A DNA stretch of 64,000 bases, taken from positions 178,190-242,189 of the forward strand of contig CABFPE010000193.1 of the NCBI GenBank assembly GCA_900660155.1. The letters run 5' to 3'. The translations under genes were made by a program, and so were the position numbers. Source of the stretch: Hofstenia miamia (taxonomy: Eukaryota; Xenacoelomorpha; Acoela; Hofsteniidae). Positions 12,129 through 24,629 of the stretch are shown here, piece by piece (position 1 is the first letter of the stretch; each line of letters opens with the position of its first letter). Below the pieces are notes generated by a model that saw nothing but the letters and a program-made list of their open reading frames with translations, ran no database searches and had not been told where the DNA came from.

Positions 12129-13382
12129 GGGTGTATTTGCTAATGCACGCGAGCGGCGACCGAATAATTCCAACTGTATTAGTTAATTCACCACTCTTAA
12201 ATTCTATTTGCTAACGACGCTCGCGCCAACCATTCCAAATGATTTAGTCGTAACTATAATTGTAAACTTCACGAGTGTTTGTATGCTTGCCTGTATTTTT
12301 AATTTGTAACAGACATTTAAAATTTTCGTAAAACCAATAAAGCAGTACATTAAGTACACTAGTTGAATTATTGCATTATATTTTATATAGTTATATTTTA
12401 CTTTGATAAAATTTTGAAGGGTTTAATAAAAATTAAAAAAAAATTTAAGCATTGGAATTAACAAATGCAATTAATTGTTGTCTTTTAAAAGTTCCTTCTC
12501 GATTATTTTCAGAAGATGTATTGCAATAATCATCATTTTCTTCTGTGTCACAAATGTATTTTTCAATATCATCTTTTTGCCAAATGCATATGTTGTTGAT
12601 AACAGTGCTAGCTGAGATAATGTTCACAATTCGCTTGTCTGACCTGGCATCAATGCAGTACCTTAGTCTTCTAAAGCGACCTTTTAAAAGACCAAAAGCT
12701 CTTTCAATCGTTAATCTTGCTGTCATTAATTTTGAATTAAGTATAAACTCCTCGCGACTTTTCACACATGACTCTTTTATTGGGGTAATACACCATGTTT
12801 TACAGCAATATCCAGTGTCACCTAGTATATGTGTACCGTCTGGTATTATATTATTTGGGTTAAAAAATAATGGGTCATTATCAAGCACACGCTGATCATG
12901 ACAAGATCCCGGCCATCCAGTGTACAAATCGCCAACAATTGTAATGCATAAAAAATAAATTATTTTAAATTTCACTTGGTTTATCTACTACAAATAAATA
13001 TATTTTAGAGAAAAAAAACACTAGGAAATTTGAAAAAAATGTCGAACGAATTCGGAATAGGCCTATTCTTCAAAAAATATTCGAACTTGAATCGTAAATA
13101 TTCGAACTCGCTCCGAGTAACTCGAAACCAATTCCAAAAGTTTGAGTACGACTATATTATTGGTCGGTTGGCCAATAGCGTTGAATTAGCAAATGAAATC
13201 CGCGGGCACTATTTGTACGAGTGTATATTAACAAATACATTTGGCCAACCGGCTACGCGAGTTTGAATTAACTAATACATTCCAACCGGCGGTTTTAGTT
13301 AATCCTTCTTAAGTAGACTTGGCCGCGCGCGGTTTCAATAGTTGGCCAACCGGCGACGAGCGTGCAATTAGCAAATACGCCC
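12129..13382 (-). mobile_element. PIF/Harbinger-like element with long inverted ends
   Basis: The left end begins GGGTGTATTTGCTAATGCAC and the right end, read in reverse, begins GGGCGTATTTGCTAATTGCA. A second inner pair, TGTATTAGTTAATTCA, also matches in inverted orientation (12174 and about 13270), so the imperfect inverted ends exceed 100 bp. A 3-bp ATT flanks both sides (12126-12128 and 13383-13385), fitting the 3-bp target duplication of PIF/Harbinger elements, although their usual target is TWA. The ends are locally GC-rich with repeated GGCCAACCGGC words. The element holds a partial Harbinger transposase on the minus strand. At 1,254 bp it looks internally deleted. Confidence 0.75.
12445..12975 (-). 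pseudogene. Harbinger (HARBI1-like) transposase, C-terminal part
   Basis: This is a DDE nuclease of the DDE_Tnp_4 type. Visible are GWPGSCHDQRVL (about residues 20-31), LGDTGYCCKTW with the second catalytic Asp (about 51-61) and ERAFGLLKGRFRRLRY with the catalytic Glu (about 91-106). The part that should carry the first Asp, and the separate MYB-like DNA-binding gene of autonomous Harbinger elements, are not seen. The first ten residues (MKFKIIYFLC) do not resemble the family, so the true fragment starts near ITIVGDLYTG. The open stretch of about 165 codons is intact, suggesting a fairly young but incomplete copy. Confidence 0.8.
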
Positions 13383-13385
13383 ATT

Positions 13386-13930
13386 GAGTCGGCTCATAAT
13401 GATGAAGAACATAGTACATTGTTAATAGGTTCATTGTTTGGGATACGATTTGGATTAGGGTAGAATTTAGTTTAAAGTTAGAGTTGTGGTTAGGGTTATG
13501 TTTTGTGTTACGGTTAGGTTAGAGATATTAGAGTTAGGTTTGGAGTTACTGTTATGGATTGGGTTAGGTTAAGGTTATTTTATTGTGTTGATAAATTAGC
13601 AATTTTTGCAATTATTTGGGTGGGGGACATAACTCAAAAGTACCCTTGTTAATGTAATAATTACTTCGAAAATAAATATTAAGTAATTAAGGAAATCTTA
13701 TTGTGTTAACGAGGCTTAATGCACTCTTTAGTACAACTAGGTGAATTTCATTGGAAGAAACAATTTTATTTCTTGCCAGTTTTAGGGTTATATAAACAGG
13801 ATTGTACTAAAATCACTAAAACAATTTAATGAATAATTTTTTCAAACAGGATTAAGTTACAGAAGCACTCTATCTTCACTCAAATCAAACGTAACCAGCA
13901 GTGAGAACCCAAAAAATGACGTTCAGTTCT
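13386..13930. other. No gene; GGTTAGG-rich low-complexity tract
   Basis: About 13440-13580 is rich in irregular GTTAGG/GGTTAGGG words, like a degenerate telomere-type or simple-sequence tract, but there is no regular period. I see nothing else here. Confidence 0.5.
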
Positions 13931-14220
13931 TGACAGACCTTTGTTGGCCAGTAAATGCTAAGAATCCCCGGATAGACTTAGGTGGACTCCACAATTCCAT
14001 CCCCAGGGATCCATAAATAACTAGAAAGCACTCAGAGAGCGCAGACCTCAGTCACGCAGCGTGTGTCCGCCGGATTAGCACCAAAATTTAATGAATTCCT
14101 CCTTAGATGGAGACGCACTTCTGGTGAAAATTTGAGGTCAATCCATCTACTTTTCCTTAAAGTTGCTAAAAGACAAACAAACCAACGCTACCAAAAACAT
14201 AACCTGCTTGGCAGAGGTAA
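13930..14220 (-). repeat. Dispersed repeat with TTACCTCTGCCAAGCAGG end
   Basis: Read on the minus strand it starts TTACCTCTGCCAAGCAGG (14220), runs through a TTTGTTTGTCTTTTAGCAAC block and a TGACCTCAAATTTTCACC block, and carries AGGTCTGCGCTCTCTGAGTG near its other end (about 14030). From memory this combination resembles a dispersed repeat common in many animal genomes; I cannot give its name. It is GC-richer than its surroundings. Its far boundary (about 13930) is a guess. Confidence 0.5.
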
Positions 14221-17200
14221 TGACACAAACACACATAAATGAAGAATAGAATAGGAATGCTGTGCTACAGAAAAAATGGACCATTTGAAAGTAAGTGTAA
14301 TAAAATGATGATGGAAAACAAGAAAGCAGCAACACGGTTAAGATTTACATGCAGAAGCCTACAATGCACGTCACAATAAGAGTTTCCAATGTTGAGTGTC
14401 CACAGGAAGGAATAAAAATGATTGAAGTTGCGACATTAACTGTGTTTCTATAACATTACATAATAGAATATAGATTAGTATAAACTTTATTATATAGATT
14501 ACATGATCGTGTAGTCCCAAATATTCAGTGATTTAGAAGATCCTAATATGGATAGTTTCATTAGTGTATTAAATTTTAATAATATTTACTGCAGTACTTA
14601 CCAATGAATCTTGAAGAGCTTACTACAAATGATACTACCTACTATCTAAAATGCGGGTGTAGTTGAATCTGTGTGCAAGTGCTAAGTAATTTAATAGATC
14701 TTTTACAAGGTGTGCCAAATAGAGCAAAATTGAAGTTTGTTGAAATGTACATGTACATAGCTCTTGAAAATGTTTTAATCAGTCCAATCAAAACTCTTCA
14801 TCTGGAATGTCTTTATGCCACTTGTTAAAAAATGAAATGTAGTTCATTTCCATTTTTTATAACTTCAAATTCTCAAATATATTTCACCATATGTAATTTA
14901 ACTATAAAATCATTTTTCGTCAATCCAAAGCTATAACCTCTAATTTAAGAAAATCTATTGTAGATGTATGTTTGCTTTACTTCATATTTGAGTAGCTTTT
15001 CTCGATAATTGAAAATATTAATTTTACATTACTCCTTTTCAACTTTTTCCCAGCTACAAAGCTTAAAGTTAAATTTTACATTTACCAAGATTGTGCACTA
15101 TATGTATTTTATGTTGCATCAAGGCCTATTTTAATGACGGCATGGCAATTTGGAGTACAAAAAAACGAAATGAACGGAATAAAACATTTTTGCAGGTAGC
15201 GGATTGGTTTAAATTTTGTCAAATTATTTAAAATATAGAATATCACAAAATTATTTAATTTTTGTGGCCGTACAATAATTGCATTCGCTTTGAAACAAAC
15301 AAATGTTTCACCAAACAAATTAGAGAGCTTTACAAATATAGAAGTACAGGTAGGCTATAAAGTCGCTATGAATTTTAAAATGCAATTTCGGTTAACAAAC
15401 AAATATGTATTAAAAATTAGGTACATGAAATGAACAAATACATATTGGGATTTGATGTTAACTACATTCAGTGTTCTAAGTGGCCTAAATTATTTTGCAG
15501 GACAGCATTCAACCTTGGAATAAGATTTTTAACTGTGGCAATTAACTGATGTTTGTTTACATTCTGAATAGATGTTTGAGTTATTTCCTTTAAAGCAGTA
15601 ATAGTAGAAGGTCTTTACTAGTTGTGAGTACTTTCTCTTGTATTGCAATTGCAGATCAGCATACTTGATGTATTTTAGGTAAGTTTATTTAATATATTTT
15701 GAATTCCATGTACTGATAAATATTCATTCTATTCATGATAAAACGGACTACGTAGATAAATAGATGCTTAATAAGCAAAGGTCAACCTCGATATAGCATG
15801 TGTGCATTACTTAATGATGTCACAAAAATATCTTATACAATATACACGGATGTAACAGCTTAAAAATTTTATTCATATTCCTATGATTTTTTTGAAATTT
15901 TCATTATTTTACATGATTTTCATTCGCTAGGTGGCGTAAAATCAACTGTAAAGAATTTTTCCAATTTAATGATTATTCAAAGCAGCATATATTAATGTAA
16001 ACAGGCAATACATGATTTTCAATTCCCTTAATGCTATAATATCGATTATTGGACGAACTTGCAACCTATAAAATAAGCTCAAAGAGGTCAGTTAATATAT
16101 AGTTATATTTATAGTTTTATCTTAAGATTTGCATTGACGTCACATTTTCTAAATAAATACAATTTTGCGAAAAACCTATCTTTGCATTTTAAATTGGGAT
16201 AAACACGTGTAGTTGATGATGCGAATAAAATATTTCCAGTTAAAAGGTTAAAACGACATAATTAAAATTTATGCGTTATGCACTTTGAAGTTATTTGATA
16301 TAATGGGATTTCCTTAATTATTAAATACAATTCAATATCGAAATTAAGTAATGTTTAACTGACAAAGGGTGCTTTATGGAAGAAATTGCATCACAGAGGA
16401 AGCGGCTTTATTACCAGATGGAAATGCATTCAAAATTTGACAAACTTTCTCTCATTACACATCAGTGTTAGCAGGAAAATATTCCTTCCCAAATTTACAT
16501 CCTCACATGGTTTCCAAATGAACAAAACTTTAAAAAACTTCAAAAAGCTTTCTGAAAGGTTAGATTTAGATATAATCCAAAAGGTTCTGCATTAAGCATT
16601 TTCTGTAAACTTTGCTTTAAAATAGATTTCAAAAAATTGAAAAATAATTATTTCACAAGAGTTAGTTTATCAGATTGTAATATTTTATTTGTGGTTTTAG
16701 TAATTTGAGAATCGAAAAATTTAATTGAATTATAAACTATATACTATTCAGTTGAAACACAGTAACACACAAAATTGCATATAATCTAGTGAAACTATGG
16801 TATTGTATCATTTCCTTCATTACAACGATAATCATGTAATATTTATTTGATATTTATATTATGCTAATGGAAATTGCCATAACGAAATATTCACTGCAAA
16901 ATAGATTTATATATTGATGTGAATATTTTATTTATGCGGACAATCAATTTTCAATGATACATTGTTACAGGATTAAGGAAATACGTACTATAGGCAAACT
17001 TATAAGCATGTAGTTAATTGTTATTTGCGTTGTTTAAACATCAATACTTCAGAAGAAAAGGTTGACATATTTTTCTACTAAGTGTAGTGTAAGTTATATG
17101 AAAGATAAATTAATAGAAATTCAATTGGTGTTAAACATTTTGCATTATCTTGAAATACTTAAGAAATGAGTTTTAATAATTTTATTTTATATCAAAAAAT

Positions 17201-17400
17201 ACACATTTCGCGACTGCCATTGTAGATATATTTAGAACTTTGATCGACAAGGCATGAACGTGAATAAAAATTTATCAATTAAGTATGTTACATGCGATAT
17301 GACATTTGATTCTGTGTACTCTTCAGTAGATATTATGTCTACATCCGGAACAGCATCACATACGATGTATTAATTTCTTCCTTTTTAAGAAACGATAGTG
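14221..17400. other. Anonymous AT-rich intergenic sequence
   Basis: I see no coding block, transposon end or RNA gene that I can support. Short open frames here have no recognisable motif. Confidence 0.5.
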
Positions 17401-17409
17401 TGTTCATTA

Positions 17410-17643
17410 TTATTTCACACTAAAATCTGCAGAAGAAATTTGAAAGCCCCCATCCAGCATTTCAAGAACATTTCTGCAATCAATCATATATATTATAGGT
17501 TGGCATGAGTACACGGAAGACTCACACAGACATCTATTCTCAGATTTGTATTCAACTTGCATCCTAATGCGGTTGTGATACATCAATATCCAGCCGTCCA
17601 GCTCCACACCACAACCCCTACCTATTTTATTGAAAATGCTCAA
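17410..17643 (-). CDS. Hypothetical Cys-containing ORF or exon
   Basis: A 77-codon open frame with composition unlike the surrounding AT-rich noise: it includes GCGVELDGWILMYHN, then RCLCESSVYSCQP, and ends DGGFQISSADFSVK. Six Cys residues suggest an extracellular or metal-bound fold. A GT (in AGGTAGGGG) lies near the start and a TTGATTGCAG acceptor-like word lies inside. I do not recognise the family. It could be one exon of an unidentified gene or a transposon scrap. Confidence 0.25.
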   Translation of the reverse strand: MSIFNKIGRGCGVELDGWILMYHNRIRMQVEYKSENRCLCESSVYSCQPIIYMIDCRNVLEMLDGGFQISSADFSVK

Positions 17644-17814
17644 AATATCGTGAAGAAACGCATTTTATAATTTCAATTTTCTCATAATATTATAATCTTA
17701 ACGATTAGTGGAAACTTCGCATTCGTGAAGCATACACTGCCAATTGTAGAATGTAGTAACTTTATTCATTGAACTGGCTTCCATAGTTCACAATTGTATT
17801 GAATTCGGGCTTAC

Positions 17815-18030
17815 TGTACCAGTCGACAGACTGAACAATGGATGATACCACGATAGGTATCCGGACCTTACCAAAGAAGTGTATCCACTAAGGCCTGTTT
17901 AACCGGGAGAGCCTCTGGCGATCCCTGGCAGAACTTCAGTTGAGAGGGTTGCGCCTCTTCTGATTTGGCAAACCAAGGCTACTAAAGGTGGTAGGAGCTA
18001 AGGAACAATATTATTATTAGAGAGGCTGAA
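17815..18030. repeat. GC-richer segment, possible SINE-like insertion
   Basis: About 215 bp with markedly higher GC than its flanks, ending in a short ATTATTATT run (about 18010), as LINE/SINE 3' tails often do. I see no clear tRNA-type A and B boxes. Identity is not established. Confidence 0.25.
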
Positions 18031-19274
18031 CTGAGATCTTTTCTATACAAAGCTTAAATTTCTCAAATTTTGAAAGGACCACTTTAAAAAGGGACAATTA
18101 TTGGAGGCTCCAATCACTCCCGTTTCTTAGCCTCTGAACGGGGATAAAAAAGCTCACATCAAATTAAATTCCTGTTTTAAGGCAATTCCTGAATATGCTA
18201 GCTGTATGTCTGAACATAAGCTTTAGATATACCCTTATCGCTGGTAGCAAGTTGTTGCAAGCTGGAAATCAGGGTAACTTCTTCATAGATTCCCTTTGGC
18301 AAAATGCGAGAAAAAACGCAAAATTATTGACACAATAGTGTTGGCCATTAGTCTATTAGTTTTGCAATATGGATATGGATCCCAATTTGGGAAACGCTGG
18401 TTTAGTCCATATAGGATGCTACTGCGGCCATATATGTATTCCTGCAAGGGTAAGTGATGGTCCTTTAACTAAATTTCAATTTCAATTAATAATGTATTGA
18501 AATTTTAAGTAACAAAAAATTTTACTAAATTCAGTATTAAATAAATGACTACTGAATTTTAATTCAAATAAAAATCAAGAGAAAACAAAATTTAATTGTA
18601 ATTGACTGTGAAAATGCATAGAATGTGACTCAACCCACAGAAAATCGATTGTAATGTAAATGTACAGTGAATAGAGTCATTTTAATTGGTTAGCGCATCT
18701 TAATAGTGACTAACCAATCACATATCTCTATGAAAGAATATAAAAAATGGGATCCAATTTTGTTAAATGATCATTTATTGCTGTTTGAAATGTATGTCCA
18801 AATTCGATATTAAAATTATTTAATCGTTAAATATTTTTAAGCCAATTAATAATTAAATTGTAAATATATTTGAAGTTTAAATTAATTTTCTAATTGATAA
18901 TCACTGCTATAAGGCTGCCATAATGTTTGATCTGGAACGTCTTAAGTCTGTTAGAGTTCGCATTTTCCATCACCCTAAAAACAGGATAATTAGTGAGATT
19001 TACTTGTTCTCAAATCAATTTCACAGTGCCACAAGTTTCAGTACTGATGGAATCAACTAAATGTATTCCGTTATGCATGTAGATTGACTACAGGGATAGC
19101 GAATCAAGACTTTTTTTAATAGTGACATTTGAACTAAGTCTTGCAATGTTAAAGATTACGCAAAATTTATCTAGGTTCTTGAAGATTTTTAAATATGATA
19201 CTAGCAAACTACACAAAGATCGAAAAATAATACTAATAAAAATAATAATAAAAATAATAATTATACAAGAATTA
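18031..19274. other. Anonymous AT-rich intergenic sequence
   Basis: No gene, transposon end or RNA gene is visible. The segment just before the duplicated block (19225-19262) is a short AATAAT-type simple repeat. Confidence 0.5.
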
Positions 19275-21944
19275 CTAAAACCTAACTGAGGGAATTATTA
19301 TAGTATTAACTATATAATTGTCAAAACTCTAATTGCTGATATGTAAATATTGACAAAACAGTATTCACCTAACGTTGTAGTTACGCCCTCGAAATATCCG
19401 GTGCTTTATCCACAAAGAAGTTTAATATTTAGCTTTCTGCAAAAGCCACAAATTTGTTTTGATCATAGTTGTTTTATGATGCTCCCAGTTGACATTACAA
19501 ATATATATTTTTATATAATCTAAGAAATATAATTTATTAAAACAAATGTCAAAATATAGTAGATACATGTCTACTAGATATTTTATATCTCTATGTACTC
19601 TATAGTAGAAACAATTATAACATGTATACTGAAGTCTATTGCTTGTATACTTTATTTGTAAATGCAAGTGGAGAGTAACTAAAAAGGATGTAGTACACTT
19701 AAGACAGCAGTTTGAATGATATAATAATTGAAGTAAATGATTTTTAAGAGTTTCTTAGTTCTTCTATTTGACTTCCTCTTCTTGTTTCTATTAATGAAAT
19801 TGAGGGTCCTTGGTAATCATGAAATATCGTATTTGCTATTAGACAGTTTTTAGTTTCTATTGAGAATACGCTTTACTAAATTTAGTGCTTTGTCATAAAG
19901 ATACCCAAAAATTTCTCAGAAAAAAGATTAATGGCATTGAATATTTGTAGCAAAGTAACTCACTCCACCTATTACAAAAGTATCTGCAAAATGAAATCTT
20001 TTTATTTTACAAGAAAGCGCCTCACATCAATGGAAATTACTCAGACAATCATCTATCAAAGTAGTATTAAGTCCAATTTAATCTCTTTTCAAATGAACGC
20101 TTCAAAAAACTTAAATGAATTACACACAGCTTCGCTAAATATATATGTGGCGGAGTTGACTTTTAAAGTTTATATAACGCATATTGTAATAATTTGAGTT
20201 TTTAAATTCCAGTATTATAAGCCAATGAATTGCTGCATTTCAAATTTCAATAATTCATATGCAGTCTATCGAAGCACTTTTTTAACTGGTTCCTACGCAT
20301 TAGTACAATAAATTTACCAACTAATATTAATAATTATATAGTGACTATCTGTATAATTAAAATAGTTTTTGACATTTCCATTTAGTTAAGTTGATAAAAT
20401 CAGTAATTGTTAAAATTGCTAACTTAATTCATGGCTTTTTGAAAATTATTAATTTAATTTTAAATGGATTCATATCTGAATTTAATAGTGACATTTCCAT
20501 TAGTTTCCCATATTTGTCATAAGGAATTTATCTATATTATTTAAACAAACACAATTACTGATAATTTATCATTGTATTTTAAATACACTAAAAATTTGTT
20601 GATATCCTAAAGTTAAAGAAACACTCATGTTGATTATTCTAATAATTATTGTATAATATTTGCACAATTTTAACTCAATAATAGTAGAGTCATATGTTTA
20701 GATGGGTCTTAGCACCCCAAGTTCATTCATTATTTACACGATTCATGATAATCAAGAGAAACAGGAAATTCCCCATAATGTGATATATACCCAAATTTAA
20801 ATATACGTAATACATTGATTTTAATTAATGAATTCTTGTTGCAGGTTGAGGATTCACGGTCAAAACAATGTTACGTAGAATGTTTTCTTAAATGTATGGT
20901 AAAGATTGCCAAAGTAAACAAAGTGAATGTCCTAAACTAAATCAGTCATTTAAAGCATATTTCATCATTAAAATTTAGGCTATGTAAAATTTCAAGATGT
21001 ATTTAGACAAAAGTCGCATTATTGGCAATAAAATTTAAAATTTCGTATTCAAATGACAGACTACAGGCAGAGGATAAAATTAGGTGACCCCTATTGTAGC
21101 TGGATAAAACAAAATCAAATATCGATGTATCAATCACAGATATGAGAAGGAATTTGGATATTACCTTTGATCCAAGTAGATAGTTAAAATTGATGTAGAG
21201 GCAGTTGTATATAAAAAAATGTTTTAAGGAAAATTTTAACAGACAAAATGATATTAAGTCCATTTATGTGCTTTAATTTATCACATTATCATTCATAATC
21301 GATTTCCACTTTCCAATATTGTACTGTCGTGAAAGATAATTAGCTATTTAATACCAGTCTTCAAATGCATTTGCTAATGGAAGTTCCATATTCAAATCTA
21401 AAGTGAATTCATCGAACCCAGAAATATTGTTTCTTTCGGTTTCAGCAATCACCATCGTTTGTATCACACTTTCTGCTTTAAAATACCTGTTGTATTTTTA
21501 TGACGAGATTATTTTAATTTATACTAATTTAAGATTACTTGAAGGTCAGATTATCTTTGAAGACTCTGAGATTATTAGCTGTTAATGCCATATGGATGGA
21601 AGGAGCGTGATGAATATTGCCTTAAGGCTTTCAACGTTGATTTTTTTCAGTTAAAGCATCAAATATCTCAGCAAAAATTTAAAAAAATATAAACTACGAT
21701 GTTCCAAGGTAATTGATGAGTTTATTCGTGTTATATTTCAAGTTTTTGGAGGGCTTCTCCATGCTTCTAATAACCCTCAGATACCTTTGGATTAGATAAT
21801 CAGTCACACAATAAATTATTTAGTTCACTAGTATGGCATTTCGTAATTAGCAAATATGTTCTTTTGACAACAACATGAATGTTGATTTCTCAAAAATTCA
21901 ATCTGATATCACTTATAACCAGCAATCGACCTGAGTGGAAAATG
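19275..21944. repeat. Tandem duplicated block, copy 1 (2,670 bp)
   Basis: This block starts CTAAAACCTAACTGAGG and ends GTGGAAAATG. It recurs at 21946-24615 with a constant offset of 2,671 bp. I noticed only two differences by eye: an A/G change (about 20489 against 23155-23160) and G/A in the CCAGCAATCG/CCAACAATCG word near the ends. It has no recognisable gene or transposon. A single N joins the copies, so a false duplication made during assembly is as likely as a real recent one. Confidence 0.95.
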
Positions 21945-21945
21945 N
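21945..21945. other. Single N at junction of duplicated blocks
   Basis: One unresolved base sits exactly between the end of copy 1 (GTGGAAAATG) and the start of copy 2 (CTAAAACC). In copy 2 the same end word continues directly into GGAGCCCGG. A join by scaffolding software would leave this mark. Confidence 0.9.
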
Positions 21946-24615
21946 CTAAAACCTAACTGAGGGAATTATTATAGTATTAACTATATAATTGTCAAAACTC
22001 TAATTGCTGATATGTAAATATTGACAAAACAGTATTCACCTAACGTTGTAGTTACGCCCTCGAAATATCCGGTGCTTTATCCACAAAGAAGTTTAATATT
22101 TAGCTTTCTGCAAAAGCCACAAATTTGTTTTGATCATAGTTGTTTTATGATGCTCCCAGTTGACATTACAAATATATATTTTTATATAATCTAAGAAATA
22201 TAATTTATTAAAACAAATGTCAAAATATAGTAGATACATGTCTACTAGATATTTTATATCTCTATGTACTCTATAGTAGAAACAATTATAACATGTATAC
22301 TGAAGTCTATTGCTTGTATACTTTATTTGTAAATGCAAGTGGAGAGTAACTAAAAAGGATGTAGTACACTTAAGACAGCAGTTTGAATGATATAATAATT
22401 GAAGTAAATGATTTTTAAGAGTTTCTTAGTTCTTCTATTTGACTTCCTCTTCTTGTTTCTATTAATGAAATTGAGGGTCCTTGGTAATCATGAAATATCG
22501 TATTTGCTATTAGACAGTTTTTAGTTTCTATTGAGAATACGCTTTACTAAATTTAGTGCTTTGTCATAAAGATACCCAAAAATTTCTCAGAAAAAAGATT
22601 AATGGCATTGAATATTTGTAGCAAAGTAACTCACTCCACCTATTACAAAAGTATCTGCAAAATGAAATCTTTTTATTTTACAAGAAAGCGCCTCACATCA
22701 ATGGAAATTACTCAGACAATCATCTATCAAAGTAGTATTAAGTCCAATTTAATCTCTTTTCAAATGAACGCTTCAAAAAACTTAAATGAATTACACACAG
22801 CTTCGCTAAATATATATGTGGCGGAGTTGACTTTTAAAGTTTATATAACGCATATTGTAATAATTTGAGTTTTTAAATTCCAGTATTATAAGCCAATGAA
22901 TTGCTGCATTTCAAATTTCAATAATTCATATGCAGTCTATCGAAGCACTTTTTTAACTGGTTCCTACGCATTAGTACAATAAATTTACCAACTAATATTA
23001 ATAATTATATAGTGACTATCTGTATAATTAAAATAGTTTTTGACATTTCCATTTAGTTAAGTTGATAAAATCAGTAATTGTTAAAATTGCTAACTTAATT
23101 CATGGCTTTTTGAAAATTATTAATTTAATTTTAAATGGATTCATATCTGAATTTGATAGTGACATTTCCATTAGTTTCCCATATTTGTCATAAGGAATTT
23201 ATCTATATTATTTAAACAAACACAATTACTGATAATTTATCATTGTATTTTAAATACACTAAAAATTTGTTGATATCCTAAAGTTAAAGAAACACTCATG
23301 TTGATTATTCTAATAATTATTGTATAATATTTGCACAATTTTAACTCAATAATAGTAGAGTCATATGTTTAGATGGGTCTTAGCACCCCAAGTTCATTCA
23401 TTATTTACACGATTCATGATAATCAAGAGAAACAGGAAATTCCCCATAATGTGATATATACCCAAATTTAAATATACGTAATACATTGATTTTAATTAAT
23501 GAATTCTTGTTGCAGGTTGAGGATTCACGGTCAAAACAATGTTACGTAGAATGTTTTCTTAAATGTATGGTAAAGATTGCCAAAGTAAACAAAGTGAATG
23601 TCCTAAACTAAATCAGTCATTTAAAGCATATTTCATCATTAAAATTTAGGCTATGTAAAATTTCAAGATGTATTTAGACAAAAGTCGCATTATTGGCAAT
23701 AAAATTTAAAATTTCGTATTCAAATGACAGACTACAGGCAGAGGATAAAATTAGGTGACCCCTATTGTAGCTGGATAAAACAAAATCAAATATCGATGTA
23801 TCAATCACAGATATGAGAAGGAATTTGGATATTACCTTTGATCCAAGTAGATAGTTAAAATTGATGTAGAGGCAGTTGTATATAAAAAAATGTTTTAAGG
23901 AAAATTTTAACAGACAAAATGATATTAAGTCCATTTATGTGCTTTAATTTATCACATTATCATTCATAATCGATTTCCACTTTCCAATATTGTACTGTCG
24001 TGAAAGATAATTAGCTATTTAATACCAGTCTTCAAATGCATTTGCTAATGGAAGTTCCATATTCAAATCTAAAGTGAATTCATCGAACCCAGAAATATTG
24101 TTTCTTTCGGTTTCAGCAATCACCATCGTTTGTATCACACTTTCTGCTTTAAAATACCTGTTGTATTTTTATGACGAGATTATTTTAATTTATACTAATT
24201 TAAGATTACTTGAAGGTCAGATTATCTTTGAAGACTCTGAGATTATTAGCTGTTAATGCCATATGGATGGAAGGAGCGTGATGAATATTGCCTTAAGGCT
24301 TTCAACGTTGATTTTTTTCAGTTAAAGCATCAAATATCTCAGCAAAAATTTAAAAAAATATAAACTACGATGTTCCAAGGTAATTGATGAGTTTATTCGT
24401 GTTATATTTCAAGTTTTTGGAGGGCTTCTCCATGCTTCTAATAACCCTCAGATACCTTTGGATTAGATAATCAGTCACACAATAAATTATTTAGTTCACT
24501 AGTATGGCATTTCGTAATTAGCAAATATGTTCTTTTGACAACAACATGAATGTTGATTTCTCAAAAATTCAATCTGATATCACTTATAACCAACAATCGA
24601 CCTGAGTGGAAAATG
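21946..24615. repeat. Tandem duplicated block, copy 2 (2,670 bp)
   Basis: Near-identical copy of 19275-21944. Its right end runs on into unique sequence and the LINE remnant at about 24630, while copy 1 has unique sequence on its left. The arrangement is that of two overlapping contig ends laid side by side, or of a true tandem duplication. Confidence 0.95.
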
Positions 24616-24629
24616 GGAGCCCGGCCCAT

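Noticed and set aside
12545-12895. Plus-strand ORF over the Harbinger transposase
   Set aside because: Shadow frame of the minus-strand transposase, which carries the family motifs.
13440-13580. Interstitial telomere array
   Set aside because: GGTTAGG words are irregular, with no fixed period and many other bases between them; more likely a degenerate simple sequence.
17815-18030. tRNA gene
   Set aside because: GC-rich patch without a cloverleaf or a GGTTCRANNCC B box that I can see.
19422-24256. Four pairs of identical small ORFs in the duplicated block
   Set aside because: They repeat only because the DNA block is present twice. Their translations are low-complexity and lack motifs.
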